Source of the DNA: Candidatus Ancillula prorhinotermitis
GTDB lineage: Bacteria > Actinomycetota > Actinomycetes > Actinomycetales > Bifidobacteriaceae
DNA: 64,000 nt
Reading direction: 5' to 3'
Assembly (NCBI GenBank): GCA_031280795.1
Contig: JAITGF010000017.1
Coordinates: 1 to 64,000 of the forward strand
The notes below the pieces were generated by a model, which was given only the letters and a program-made list of their open reading frames with translations, ran no database searches and had not been told where the DNA came from. Position numbers and translations under genes: made by a program. Shown one piece after another: positions 42,193 to 50,648 of this stretch; position 1 is the stretch's first letter, and every line of letters starts with the position of its first letter.

Positions 42193-43653
42193 TTAGCCTT
42201 TCAGTGAGTCTTTTAGGGCAGCCAAGTCAGCATTGCCCTCAAGAGATGTTACAGTTTGAATATCATCTCCAAAGGTCTGGCTTGCAGACCCGGTCTTTTT
42301 GCGAGCGCGCGATTTAGCAGGCTTTGAGTCTTCGGTTTCAGTGATCTGAGCCTCGGCTTCCGCTAGTTTCTTTACGTACTCCTTATGCTCTTCCCAAGTT
42401 TCGCGAGCCTTCATGTAGCCCGCTTCCCAGGCAGCTTTCTCATCTTCGAAGCCTTCTTTCCACTCATTAGTTTCAGAATCGAACCCTTCAGGGAAGATGT
42501 AGTTGCCATTGCTATCGAAGTCTTGGGCAGCACCGTAGAGAGCTGGGTCAAAATCGTCGGATCCCATATCCACTAGCTCAGACGCTTGCTTGATCGAAAG
42601 CGAAATGCGACGACGCTCCAAATCGATATCTACAATCTTTGCGAAGACATTGTCGCCAACTTTACCAACTTGGTCAGCTGAAGAGATGTGCTTACCTGAA
42701 AGCTCGGAGATATGCACTAGGCCTTCGATACCGTCAGCAACTTTAATGAAGGCACCAAAGGTAACAATCTTAACGATTTCTCCAGGCACGACTTGACCGA
42801 TAGCGTGATTACTTGCAAATACTTGCCATGGATCCTCTTGGGTGGCCTTGATCGAGAGTGAAACGCGTTCACGATCATCTTCGATACCAAGTACTTCTAC
42901 AGTCACTTCTTGACCAACTTTAACGACCTCTGATGGGTGGTCGATGTGATGCCATGAAAGCTCTGAAACGTGTACTAGACCATCGGTTCCGCCGATATCG
43001 ACGAAAGCACCGAAGTTAGTGATTGATGAAACGATGCCCTTATAAATCTGGCCCTTCTGTAGGCTAGCAAGGAATTCGCTCCGGTTTACAGCTACGCTTT
43101 CTTCAATGATAGCGCGGTGCGAAAGTACCACATTATTACGATTCTTATCTAGCTCAATGACCTTGAACTCCATGGTTTGACCGATATATGGCGTGATATC
43201 GCGCACACGGTGGGTTTCTATCTGTGAAGTTGGCAAGAATCCTCGAAGCCCGATGTCAACAATTGCGCCACCTTTAACGCTTTCGATAATCTTACCCTCA
43301 ATAGTTTCGTTATTTTCTTTGACTTTTGCAACATCTTCCCAAGCCTTTTCGTACTGGGCGCGCTTCTTTGAAAGAATTAAGCGACCTTCTTTGTCTTCCT
43401 TTTGGATGACTAATGTTTGGACTACTTCACCCATAGACACGATTTCTTCAGGTTTGGCATTGCGAGCCACAGAAAGCTCTTTAGTTGGGATTACACCCTC
43501 AGTTTTATAGTTTACATCGACTAAGACTTCGTCGCGAGCAATATTTACTACACGCCCTTCAATGATATCTCCATCTTTGAAGTACTTAATTGTTTTGTCG
43601 ATTTCATTAATCAAGTCTTCTTTTGATTTGAAATTGTTTTCAATTACTGACAT
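42193..43653 (-). CDS. rpsA: 30S ribosomal protein S1
   Basis: A 486-residue RNA-binding protein with four S1 domains: near residues 33-100 (GDIIEGRVVNIARDEVLVDVNYKTEGVIP), 115-185 (IEGKIIESVKGGAIVDIGLRGFLP), 200-270 (IYKGIVSSITNFGAFVDIGGTDGLVHVSEL) and 287-355 (VVPGEIVKIVTFGAFIKVADGIEGLVHISEL). A charged C-terminal tail follows. AAGGAAGG precedes the ATG. The 5' region contains a small open frame whose stop lies inside this ribosome-binding region. Confidence 0.96.
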   Translation of the reverse strand: MSVIENNFKSKEDLINEIDKTIKYFKDGDIIEGRVVNIARDEVLVDVNYKTEGVIPTKELSVARNAKPEEIVSMGEVVQTLVIQKEDKEGRLILSKKRAQYEKAWEDVAKVKENNETIEGKIIESVKGGAIVDIGLRGFLPTSQIETHRVRDITPYIGQTMEFKVIELDKNRNNVVLSHRAIIEESVAVNRSEFLASLQKGQIYKGIVSSITNFGAFVDIGGTDGLVHVSELSWHHIDHPSEVVKVGQEVTVEVLGIEDDRERVSLSIKATQEDPWQVFASNHAIGQVVPGEIVKIVTFGAFIKVADGIEGLVHISELSGKHISSADQVGKVGDNVFAKIVDIDLERRRISLSIKQASELVDMGSDDFDPALYGAAQDFDSNGNYIFPEGFDSETNEWKEGFEDEKAAWEAGYMKARETWEEHKEYVKKLAEAEAQITETEDSKPAKSRARKKTGSASQTFGDDIQTVTSLEGNADLAALKDSLKG

Positions 43654-43664
43654 TATTTACTTTT

Positions 43665-43763
43665 TTACCTTCCTTGTACCCTATTAGGCACAAATAGTGG
43701 TTCACCGCATATCACAAGAGCAAAAATAGCATCCTCAATATGAAGCTCCACATCAACGAACAT
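43665..43763 (-). CDS. Small leader ORF upstream of rpsA (32 aa)
   Basis: ATG at 43763, preceded by AAGGAG, opens a 32-codon frame (starts MFVDVELHIEDAIFALVICG, ends VQGR) and stops at TAA 43665-43667, eleven bases before the rpsA ATG and just after the AAGGAAGG site. It was too short for ordinary ORF calling. Translation could control access to the rpsA ribosome-binding site; S1 is known to autoregulate in other bacteria. No homologue is recognised. The transcription start predicted from the -10 box would lie only about seven bases before this ATG. Confidence 0.5.
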   Translation of the reverse strand: MFVDVELHIEDAIFALVICGEPLFVPNRVQGR

Positions 43764-43776
43764 AACTTACTCCTTA

Positions 43777-43805
43777 ATTATACCACACAATCACCTACCT
43801 GTCAA
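43777..43805 (-). promoter_or_regulatory. rpsA promoter: TTGACA, 17 bases, TATAAT
   Basis: On the minus strand a perfect -35 (43805-43800), 17-base spacer and perfect extended -10 (43782-43777, preceded by TGTGG), as expected of a strong ribosomal-protein promoter. Confidence 0.85.
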
Positions 43806-43866
43806 GTTTGAGCGACATTTTTTCCGCCCAATAATAAAACCGCCCACACGCGAAGCTAAAAGGTGG

Positions 43867-43872
43867 TATAAT
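43867..43872 (+). promoter_or_regulatory. -10 box of the HAD-acnA-gltA-hisD run, leaderless
   Basis: TATAAT preceded by GTGG, six bases, ATG 43879. The word ACGCGAAG and CTAAAA upstream resemble the galM and aspC promoter flanks. Confidence 0.75.
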
Positions 43873-43878
43873 AAGGAT

Positions 43879-44514
43879 ATGACTCAAGTAAAAAATGTGG
43901 TATTCGATATAGGTAATGTTTTAGTGGTGTGGGATCCGTACGCATCAATAAGTGCACGCTACACAAAAGAGGAGTTTGAGAAATTTAAGACTGAAGTTAA
44001 GTTCGATGAGCTGATAGAGCTATGGGATTCCGGCGTTCTCCACCATGAAATCGCTATGAAAATAGAAGATATTGACCGCAAACAAGGCACTCACTGGGCA
44101 GATTTGTATTCCTACTACGTCCCGCGCTTCGCACACTCCATCCAAGGCTTCATACCGGGCATGGCCCAAATCATCGCCGACCTTAAAGCGCGTGGCATAA
44201 ATGTATATGGACTCACCAACTGGGCGGCTGAAGATATCGAAACTGCTAAACGGATTATCCCTGGGCTAAAGCAGATGGATGGTATAGTTGTTTCAGGCAT
44301 TGAGCAGACAAAGAAGCCAGACGCTAAGATATATGAGATCCTACTAGAGCGATATAACTTAACTCCCGGTGAGTCTGTATTCATCGATGATCGTGAAGAT
44401 AATATCGAAACTGCACGCAATTTAGGGATGCACGGGTTCGTGCAAGAAGCCCCTCTCGAGCAAGGCGCACCACGTTTTCGTGAATATCTCAAAAGTTTGG
44501 GGGTCGATTTATAA
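43879..44514 (+). CDS. HAD-superfamily hydrolase, subfamily IA (YihX-like phosphatase)
   Basis: A 211-residue phosphatase. Motif I is VVFDIGNVLVVWDP (nucleophile Asp), motif II the Thr in YGLTNWAAE, motif III Lys in EQTKKPDAKIYEIL, and motif IV VFIDDREDNIETARNLG. The helical cap (residues ~20-95) fits YihX-type enzymes that act on glucose-1-phosphate or related sugar phosphates; the substrate is unproven. Leaderless ATG. Its TAA overlaps a possible ATA start of acnA. Confidence 0.88.
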   Translation: MTQVKNVVFDIGNVLVVWDPYASISARYTKEEFEKFKTEVKFDELIELWDSGVLHHEIAMKIEDIDRKQGTHWADLYSYYVPRFAHSIQGFIPGMAQIIADLKARGINVYGLTNWAAEDIETAKRIIPGLKQMDGIVVSGIEQTKKPDAKIYEILLERYNLTPGESVFIDDREDNIETARNLGMHGFVQEAPLEQGAPRFREYLKSLGVDL

Positions 44515-44534
44515 GTTCAGGACCCCATAACGCT

Positions 44535-47345
44535 ATGAAACGCTACCTTATACCCGGACTCTACGCCGAACACCCAAGTGTCCGAACACTGCCGTACTGC
44601 CTCAAAGTCCTGCTTGAAAATCTGCTCCGCAATTTCGACGGCGTAAATGTGACAGCAGAGCAGATCGAAGCACTTTGCAATTGGGATGAGCATTCAAGCA
44701 CTCAAGGCGAGATTCAGTTCACACCGGCGCGCGTCATCATGCAAGATTTTACTGGTGTTCCATGCGTTGTAGACCTTGCCTCAATGCGTGAAGCTGTGCA
44801 GTCCATGGGTGGGTATGCTTCAAAGATTAACCCTATCAAAACTACACAAATGGTCATCGATCACAGTTTGCAAATTGATAAAGCCGGCTCATCAGACGCG
44901 CTAGAAAGCAATATGCTACTCGAATTTGAGCGCAATCGTGAGCGCTACGAATTCTTGAAGTGGGGGAGTCAAAGCTTTGATAATTTCACCGTAATTCCGC
45001 CTGGTGTTGGCATCATTCATCAAGTCAATATCGAAAAGCTCGCCCAAGTGGTCATGCACGAAGACCCTCAAGAAGATGCCAGAAAAAATGAGGAAGAAGG
45101 AAGTGGCGCAAGTGGCAGCAAATATGGCGCTGAGTTTTTCGACACTTGCGTTGGCACTGATTCTCACACTACAATGGTAAATGGTCTTGGCGTATTAGGC
45201 TGGGGAGTTGGTGGTATTGAGGCTGAAGCCGCGATGCTTGGACAGTCAATTTCAATGCTGATACCACCAGTTTTAGGTGTCAAATGCGTAGGTACACCTA
45301 AACCGGGCGTTTTAGCAACCGATATCGTCTTGACTTTGACTCAAAAGCTTCGTGAAATCGGCGTGGTCGGAAAGTTCGTGGAATTCTTTGGTGATGCTGT
45401 CAAAGACTTCTCCTTGCCCCTTAGAGCGACGATTTCTAATATGTGCCCTGAGTTCGGCGCCACTTGTGCTATCTTTGCTCCTGACGAAACAACTCTAGAA
45501 TATTTAAGGTTGACTTCAAGGTCTGAAGAGGCAGTCAGACGCGTGCAAGAATACTGCACTGCCCAAGAAGTGTTTGATGTACCTGCAGACGATACGCGCT
45601 ATAGTCAGGTGCTTGAATTCGATTTAAGCGAAGTTAGAGCATCGATTGCCGGGCCAAAACGACCTCAAGATAGAATCAGCCTAGATGAGGCTAAAGAGCA
45701 GTTTGAAAAAGATGTGTTAAACTATTTGCCTGATTCATCTTCGTCAAACCCACTTCAAAGTGACATTATCGACGAAAGTCGCCTCCAAGATGATGGGGGT
45801 ATGCCTGAAGGCGAGTCATTAAAAGATGGTGACATCATCATTGCAAGCATAACTTCGTGCACTAATACTTCTAACCCAGAAGTGCTGATTGCAGCTGGCC
45901 TCATCGCCAAGAAAGCTTATGAGCTAGGGCTTCAAGTGCCTGAACATGTCCGCACATCTTTTGCCCCAGGCTCAAGAGTGGTAAGCGCCTATCTAGAGAA
46001 CGCCGGTCTGCAAGAATATCTGGACCAACTTGGTTTTAATGTGGTTGGCTATGGTTGTGCAACGTGTATTGGTAATTCTGGACCAAATGATGAGGCGATT
46101 CGTCGTGCAGTTAGTCGTGATGATTTGGCAGTTTGTGCTGTTTTGAGTGGCAATCGCAACTTCGAAGGTCGTATCAACCCCGATGTCAAAATGAACTACT
46201 TAGCTTCTCCGGCATTAGTTGTTGCATACGCTTTAAGCGGCACGATGGACATTGACTTAACTAGAGAGCCGCTCGGAAATGGTAAGAATGGCCCCGTTTA
46301 TCTGAAAGACCTCTGGCCAAGCGCTTCCGATATTGAGTCGATAAGTAACGAGTACATAAACTCGAAGCTTTATGAATCAGAGTACGAAAAAGTCATCGGC
46401 GGTAACACTTCTTGGAAGGAACTGCAGTCAAATAGCTCTAATATCTTCAGCTGGGATGATACGTCAACTTACATCCGCAAAGCCCCCTACTTCGACGGTA
46501 TGAAACCAGGCCTTACTCCGGTGGAAAATGTTCGAAATGCCCGCGTTTTAGCCTTGCTTGGTGATTCGGTAACAACTGACCATATTTCGCCAGCTGGTAG
46601 TATTAAAGCTGACTCCCCAGCTGGGCGCTACCTTAGAGAAGCAGGTGTTTTAGAAAAGGACTTCAATTCTTATGGCTCAAGGCGTGGCAACCATGAAGTG
46701 ATGGTGCGTGGTACTTTTGCTAATATCCGCTTGAGTAATTTACTAGTTGAACGCTTTACAGGAAATGCGTTAGCAGGTGGTTGGACAGTTAATTTCACGA
46801 CTGATTCCCCTGGCTATTTAACTGGTGGCTCCTCTGGTAAGCCGTCCGTAAGCAGTGCTTATACGCCGGTAAGCATTTTTGATGCAAGTCGAAGTTACCT
46901 TGCCCAAAGTACGCCACTTGTAGTGTTTGCCGGTCGTGAATACGGTACAGGCTCTAGTCGTGACTGGGCTGCAAAAGGCACTGCATTACTCGGCGTAAAA
47001 GCTGTCATCGCCCAGAGCTTTGAGCGCATCCATCGTAGCAATTTGATTGGTATGGGTGTGTTGCCTCTTGAGTTTGAACTAGGGGATACCTTTGACGGGT
47101 TAGGCTTGCGTGGAGATGAAAAGTATGATATACTTGGAATAGATGCTCTAAACAGGGGTGAGATTCCTGATCTATTTGAAGTCGTCGTCAAAAGTGCTGA
47201 TGCGAGTGGAGACGTTAGTAATGAAAACGATGATAGCAGTGTTTTGCGCCGTTTTAAGGTGAAGGTGCGTATAGACACTCAGATGGAATTACAGTACTAC
47301 TTGCATGGTGGTATTTTGCAGTACGTTCTAAGGGGCTTAGTATAG
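44535..47345 (+). CDS. acnA: Aconitate hydratase A
   Basis: Isomerises citrate to isocitrate with a 4Fe-4S cluster. Cluster cysteines are in ASITSCTNTSNPEVL and YGCATCIGNSGP; GTDSHTTMVNGLGVLGWGVGGIEAEAAMLGQ and the C-terminal swivel domain (SVTTDHISPAGSI, then FAGREYGTGSSRDWAAKG) are intact. 936 residues with a few low-complexity inserts. The ATG at 44535 has no close ribosome-binding site; the frame extends eight codons to ATA 44511, which overlaps the preceding TAA as ATAA, so the true start may be there. With gltA it makes precursors for 2-oxoglutarate. Confidence 0.95.
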   Translation: MKRYLIPGLYAEHPSVRTLPYCLKVLLENLLRNFDGVNVTAEQIEALCNWDEHSSTQGEIQFTPARVIMQDFTGVPCVVDLASMREAVQSMGGYASKINPIKTTQMVIDHSLQIDKAGSSDALESNMLLEFERNRERYEFLKWGSQSFDNFTVIPPGVGIIHQVNIEKLAQVVMHEDPQEDARKNEEEGSGASGSKYGAEFFDTCVGTDSHTTMVNGLGVLGWGVGGIEAEAAMLGQSISMLIPPVLGVKCVGTPKPGVLATDIVLTLTQKLREIGVVGKFVEFFGDAVKDFSLPLRATISNMCPEFGATCAIFAPDETTLEYLRLTSRSEEAVRRVQEYCTAQEVFDVPADDTRYSQVLEFDLSEVRASIAGPKRPQDRISLDEAKEQFEKDVLNYLPDSSSSNPLQSDIIDESRLQDDGGMPEGESLKDGDIIIASITSCTNTSNPEVLIAAGLIAKKAYELGLQVPEHVRTSFAPGSRVVSAYLENAGLQEYLDQLGFNVVGYGCATCIGNSGPNDEAIRRAVSRDDLAVCAVLSGNRNFEGRINPDVKMNYLASPALVVAYALSGTMDIDLTREPLGNGKNGPVYLKDLWPSASDIESISNEYINSKLYESEYEKVIGGNTSWKELQSNSSNIFSWDDTSTYIRKAPYFDGMKPGLTPVENVRNARVLALLGDSVTTDHISPAGSIKADSPAGRYLREAGVLEKDFNSYGSRRGNHEVMVRGTFANIRLSNLLVERFTGNALAGGWTVNFTTDSPGYLTGGSSGKPSVSSAYTPVSIFDASRSYLAQSTPLVVFAGREYGTGSSRDWAAKGTALLGVKAVIAQSFERIHRSNLIGMGVLPLEFELGDTFDGLGLRGDEKYDILGIDALNRGEIPDLFEVVVKSADASGDVSNENDDSSVLRRFKVKVRIDTQMELQYYLHGGILQYVLRGLV

Positions 47346-48682
47346 ACTTTACTAGTACCAGCGAAATAATGCGATTAGCCAAGGAGCGCGCTAGCCTAAA
47401 TATCGAAGGGCGCGAATATGATCTTCCACTCGTAAAGGCTTCCCAAGGTCCTGATGGCATTCTTATATCTTCAATGCGAAATGATGAATTCGTCACGTTA
47501 GACCCAGGGTTTTTAACTACTGCCCAATGCGAATCAAAGATAACCTACATTGATGGCGATAAGTCGATTTTGCGCTACCGTGGCTACCCGATAGAGCAAC
47601 TTTGCGAAAGTGCCACCTTTTTAGAGGTAGCTTTTTTGATAATCTTCGGCAACCTTCCCAAAGAAGACGTTCTACGCGATTTTATAGCCAACATTTTACA
47701 AAGAACTATAGTTGGCGAAGATTTTCAGACCTTTCTCGGCTCATTTCCGCGCGATGCTCACCCCATGTCCATGCTAGCATCGTCCATCAATGCGCTCGAA
47801 TCATTCTTACCTCAAACTGTCGACGTTAATGATGAGATGCAGTTTCGCGACGCGGCAATGCATATCATGGCGAAAGTTCGTACTATCGTTTCATTTTTGC
47901 TACGCCGCCGTCGTAATGAACCACTTTTGTACCCCAATGGTAAGAACGGGTATGTAGACGATTTCATGCGCCTATGTTTCGGGCGCCCTTATGAAGAGTA
48001 TGTGCCAGACCAAGTGCTAATCACTGCGCTAGATAAGTTATTGATCCTGCAGGCCGACCATGAGCAAAACTGCTCGACATCGGTAGTACGCGTTACCGGC
48101 TCTTCAAATGCATCACTTTATGCTTCGATTGCGTCTGGTGTGAATGCACTTTCTGGGCCTCTACATGGGGGGGCAAATGAAGCGGCGTTCAAGCAGCTTC
48201 TTGAGATACAGAAGCAGAAAAACGATTATGGGATGTCCGTCAAAGCCTTTGTGGAAGGTGCTAAAGTAAATTCAAAGCGTATTATGGGGCTTGGTCATCG
48301 TGTATACAAATCATATGACCCTCGCGCAGCAATTGCTAAGCAGCAGCTTCTAGCCATTCATAAAAAGGGTATTGGTGATGCTGCGCTTTTAGAGATTGCT
48401 TTAGAGCTCGAAAGTATCGTTTCTACTGATGAGTACTTCTTAGAGCGAAAACTCTACCCGAATATCGACTTCTGGACAGCGCTTTGTTACCATTGCCTCG
48501 GTTTTGATTCGGAAATGTTTACTGCTCTTTTTGCTTTAGCGCGCATCCCAGGGTGGATTGCACACTGGCGAGAAATGCATCAAGACCCGCTCAGTAAAAT
48601 CGGGCGTCCAAGGCAAGTGTATTCTGGGTACACTCTTCGTGAATACCCCAAAAAAGCACGTTTCTCATTTAAGAAAGGATGA
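47342..48682 (+). CDS. gltA: Citrate synthase (proposed ATA start)
   Basis: Condenses oxaloacetate and acetyl-CoA. The family signatures are GHRVYKSYDPRAA (preceded by IMGLG, active-site His), ALSGPLHGGANEAAF, and the active-site Asp region PNIDFWTALCYHCLGF. The first ATG (47369) has no ribosome-binding site, whereas ATA at 47342 overlaps the acnA stop as ATAG and is preceded by AAGGGG at a six-base gap. The added residues read DFTSTSEI. With ATA the protein is 446 residues; with ATG it is 437, also a complete enzyme. It is adjacent to acnA and hisD on one strand. Confidence 0.93.
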   Translation: MDFTSTSEIMRLAKERASLNIEGREYDLPLVKASQGPDGILISSMRNDEFVTLDPGFLTTAQCESKITYIDGDKSILRYRGYPIEQLCESATFLEVAFLIIFGNLPKEDVLRDFIANILQRTIVGEDFQTFLGSFPRDAHPMSMLASSINALESFLPQTVDVNDEMQFRDAAMHIMAKVRTIVSFLLRRRRNEPLLYPNGKNGYVDDFMRLCFGRPYEEYVPDQVLITALDKLLILQADHEQNCSTSVVRVTGSSNASLYASIASGVNALSGPLHGGANEAAFKQLLEIQKQKNDYGMSVKAFVEGAKVNSKRIMGLGHRVYKSYDPRAAIAKQQLLAIHKKGIGDAALLEIALELESIVSTDEYFLERKLYPNIDFWTALCYHCLGFDSEMFTALFALARIPGWIAHWREMHQDPLSKIGRPRQVYSGYTLREYPKKARFSFKKG

Positions 48683-48683
48683 T

Positions 48684-50021
48684 ATGAGCTTTATAGATAT
48701 TTTTGTACGCGATTTTTCGAAGCAGAGCTTCGAAGGCGTTTCAACTTTCGATATCACCAAATTATTGCCAAGAGCTACTTTCGATATCACTTCAGCTATT
48801 GAAAAAGTGCAGCCGATGTTAGATAAGGTTAAAACTGATGGCGAAAAGGCACTTTGGGAGTTTGCAAAAGCATTTGATGACGTCGATCAAAACCCCCAAA
48901 ATGGCGGAAGTGGTACAAAGGTGCCTAATAGCGCCTTGAAACAAGCTTACGATGAACTTGACAAAGATGTTAGAAGTGCATTAGAAGTGGCTAAAGCGCG
49001 CATAGAGAAGGTGCATCGCGACCAAATGCCGTCCGAACACGTTACGGAAGTCGATGAAGGCGCTAAGGTGTCTCAACGTTGGCTTCCCGTGAAGCGAGTG
49101 GGATTATATGTGCCCGGTGGTCTTGCAGTGTACCCTAGCTCAGTCTTAATGAACGTGATTCCCGCCAAAATTGCTGGAGTAAAGTCCATCATGGTGGCAA
49201 CTCCCGCCCAGAAAGAGTTCGGCGGTTTGCCACACCCGACAATTTTGGCTGCTTGCTACATGTTAGGTGTGGAAGAAGTGGTGGCAGCCGGGGGGGCAGG
49301 TGCAGTCGCGCTGATGGCATATGGAGTTGAAGGTATCGACCCAGTTGACGTTATAACTGGACCTGGTAACATTTATGTTGCTGCAGCTAAGCAGCTAGTG
49401 CAAGGCGTTGTTGGTATCGATGCAGTTGCAGGGCCGACCGAGGTGGGAATTATCGCTAGCCGAGCTGCCAACCCGAAATACGTTGCAGCGGACATGATTT
49501 CCCAGGCTGAGCATGACCCCTTCGCAGCATCAGTGCTTTTTACGGACTCGCCTTGGCTGATTGAAGAGGTTAAGCGGGAGCTAAACCTCCAGGCTGAGCG
49601 TACCAAGCACTCTGTGCGTGTGCAAGAGGCGCTAAATGGTGTGCAAAGCGCCCTGATATTGACAAAGGATTTAGCTGATGCGATACGTTTGGCTAATGCG
49701 TACGGGGCAGAGCATTTGGAAATTCATACCGAAAATCCCGAAGCGACTGCTAGGGCTATTGATAATGCTGGTGCTATTTTTGTAGGCTCCTACTCGCCGG
49801 TCCCGCTTGGTGATTATATCGGAGGTTCAAACCATGTCTTACCCACTGGTGGTACATCTCGCTTCTCTTCAGGGCTATCTGTCTTCGCGTTTTTGCGCTC
49901 AGTACAGCAGATAGAGTATTCGAAGGAAGCGCTCTTAAGCGTTGCGAAAGATTTGAATGCGTTAGCTGAAGATGAGAACCTTCCTGCCCATGGGATGGGC
50001 GTTTTGGCTCGTTTTGAGTGA
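48684..50021 (+). CDS. hisD: Histidinol dehydrogenase
   Basis: Last two steps of histidine synthesis, NAD-dependent oxidation of histidinol, 445 residues. RVGLYVPGGLAVYPSSVLMNVIPAKIAGV, TGPGNIYVAAAKQLV, the zinc-site segment DMISQAEHDPFAASVLFT, and GGSNHVLPTGGTSRFSSGLSVFAFLRS are present. The ATG 48684 has AAGAAAGGATGAT before it, overlapping the gltA stop; the longer upstream frame is a gltA shadow. Other his genes are not in the window, so hisD stands with TCA genes rather than in a his operon. Confidence 0.95.
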   Translation: MSFIDIFVRDFSKQSFEGVSTFDITKLLPRATFDITSAIEKVQPMLDKVKTDGEKALWEFAKAFDDVDQNPQNGGSGTKVPNSALKQAYDELDKDVRSALEVAKARIEKVHRDQMPSEHVTEVDEGAKVSQRWLPVKRVGLYVPGGLAVYPSSVLMNVIPAKIAGVKSIMVATPAQKEFGGLPHPTILAACYMLGVEEVVAAGGAGAVALMAYGVEGIDPVDVITGPGNIYVAAAKQLVQGVVGIDAVAGPTEVGIIASRAANPKYVAADMISQAEHDPFAASVLFTDSPWLIEEVKRELNLQAERTKHSVRVQEALNGVQSALILTKDLADAIRLANAYGAEHLEIHTENPEATARAIDNAGAIFVGSYSPVPLGDYIGGSNHVLPTGGTSRFSSGLSVFAFLRSVQQIEYSKEALLSVAKDLNALAEDENLPAHGMGVLARFE

Positions 50022-50082
50022 AAAATTGTAGATTTCACGTGTTTTTACCGGTGTGTCATGTGCACGCGTGCTTGTAATGTGC

Positions 50083-50088
50083 TATAAT
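50083..50088 (+). promoter_or_regulatory. -10 box of hup
   Basis: TATAAT about 65 bases before ATG 50153; the leader carries a hairpin and GAGAAAGGA. Confidence 0.7.
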
Positions 50089-50116
50089 ACAGGTAGTTCA
50101 TCAAAGTGGTGGGCGT

Positions 50117-50137
50117 ATTGCTAGAAGTCCTAGCAAT
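50117..50137 (+). promoter_or_regulatory. Hairpin in the hup leader next to the ribosome-binding site
   Basis: ATTGCTAG and CTAGCAAT form a perfect 8-bp stem with a five-base loop, ending one base before GAGAAAGGA (50138-50146). It could modulate translation or mRNA stability; function is not shown. Confidence 0.55.
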
Positions 50138-50152
50138 GAGAAAGGAAAATAT

Positions 50153-50431
50153 ATGGCATTGACAAAAGCAGATATCGTAGCAGCAGTTGCGGACAACGCA
50201 GGAATCACTAAAGCTGACGCTGAGCGCGCTGTAAACGCTTTCACTGAGGTTTTCATCTCAGAAGTTAAGAAGAGCGGCGAATTCGGTATTACAGGTCTTT
50301 TCAAAGCTGAAGTTAAGAACACTGCAGCACGCGAAGGTCGTAACCCAGCAACTGGAGCAACTATTAAGATTCCAGCTGGCAAGACTGTACGCATCAAAGC
50401 TGGTTCTGTATTGAAGAACTCTGTAAAATAA
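50153..50431 (+). CDS. hup: DNA-binding protein HU
   Basis: A 92-residue nucleoid protein. N-terminal dimerisation helices (LTKADIVAAVADNAGITKADAERAVNAF) and the DNA-clasping beta arms are seen (ARE-GRNPATGATIKIPAG), including the intercalating proline. There is no Lys/Ala-rich C-terminal extension of the mycobacterial kind. It is monocistronic, with its own promoter and a terminator at 50453-50483. Confidence 0.96.
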   Translation: MALTKADIVAAVADNAGITKADAERAVNAFTEVFISEVKKSGEFGITGLFKAEVKNTAAREGRNPATGATIKIPAGKTVRIKAGSVLKNSVK

Positions 50432-50452
50432 TTTACAGCATATAATATTATA

Positions 50453-50483
50453 TAGCCTCCATTAATTTGGGGGCTATTTTTTT
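50453..50483 (+). terminator. Rho-independent terminator after hup
   Basis: Eight-base arms TAGCCTCC and GGGGGCTA (one G-T pair) with an eight-base loop, followed by seven T. Confidence 0.9.
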
Positions 50484-50565
50484 GCCGTTTTTAATTACGG
50501 CAGTATGAAAGGTGGGTTTCTATAACATCTTCGTCATTTAATTTGCGCAAAATGATAAATTGTGT

Positions 50566-50571
50566 TATAAT
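50566..50571 (+). promoter_or_regulatory. -10 box of hppA
   Basis: TATAAT in TGTGTTATAAT; a leader of about 70 bases ends in AGGAG (50637-50641) before ATG 50649. Confidence 0.65.
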
Positions 50572-50648
50572 GTAATTATAAGTTGCGCTACCTTATGGTT
50601 TGCGTATTACTTTTGTTGTAGTTATTTGTAATGAATAGGAGAAAATAG

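Noticed and set aside
48558..48683. 42-codon extension of hisD into gltA
   Set aside because: It overlaps gltA coding sequence, and a clear ribosome-binding site precedes ATG 48684.
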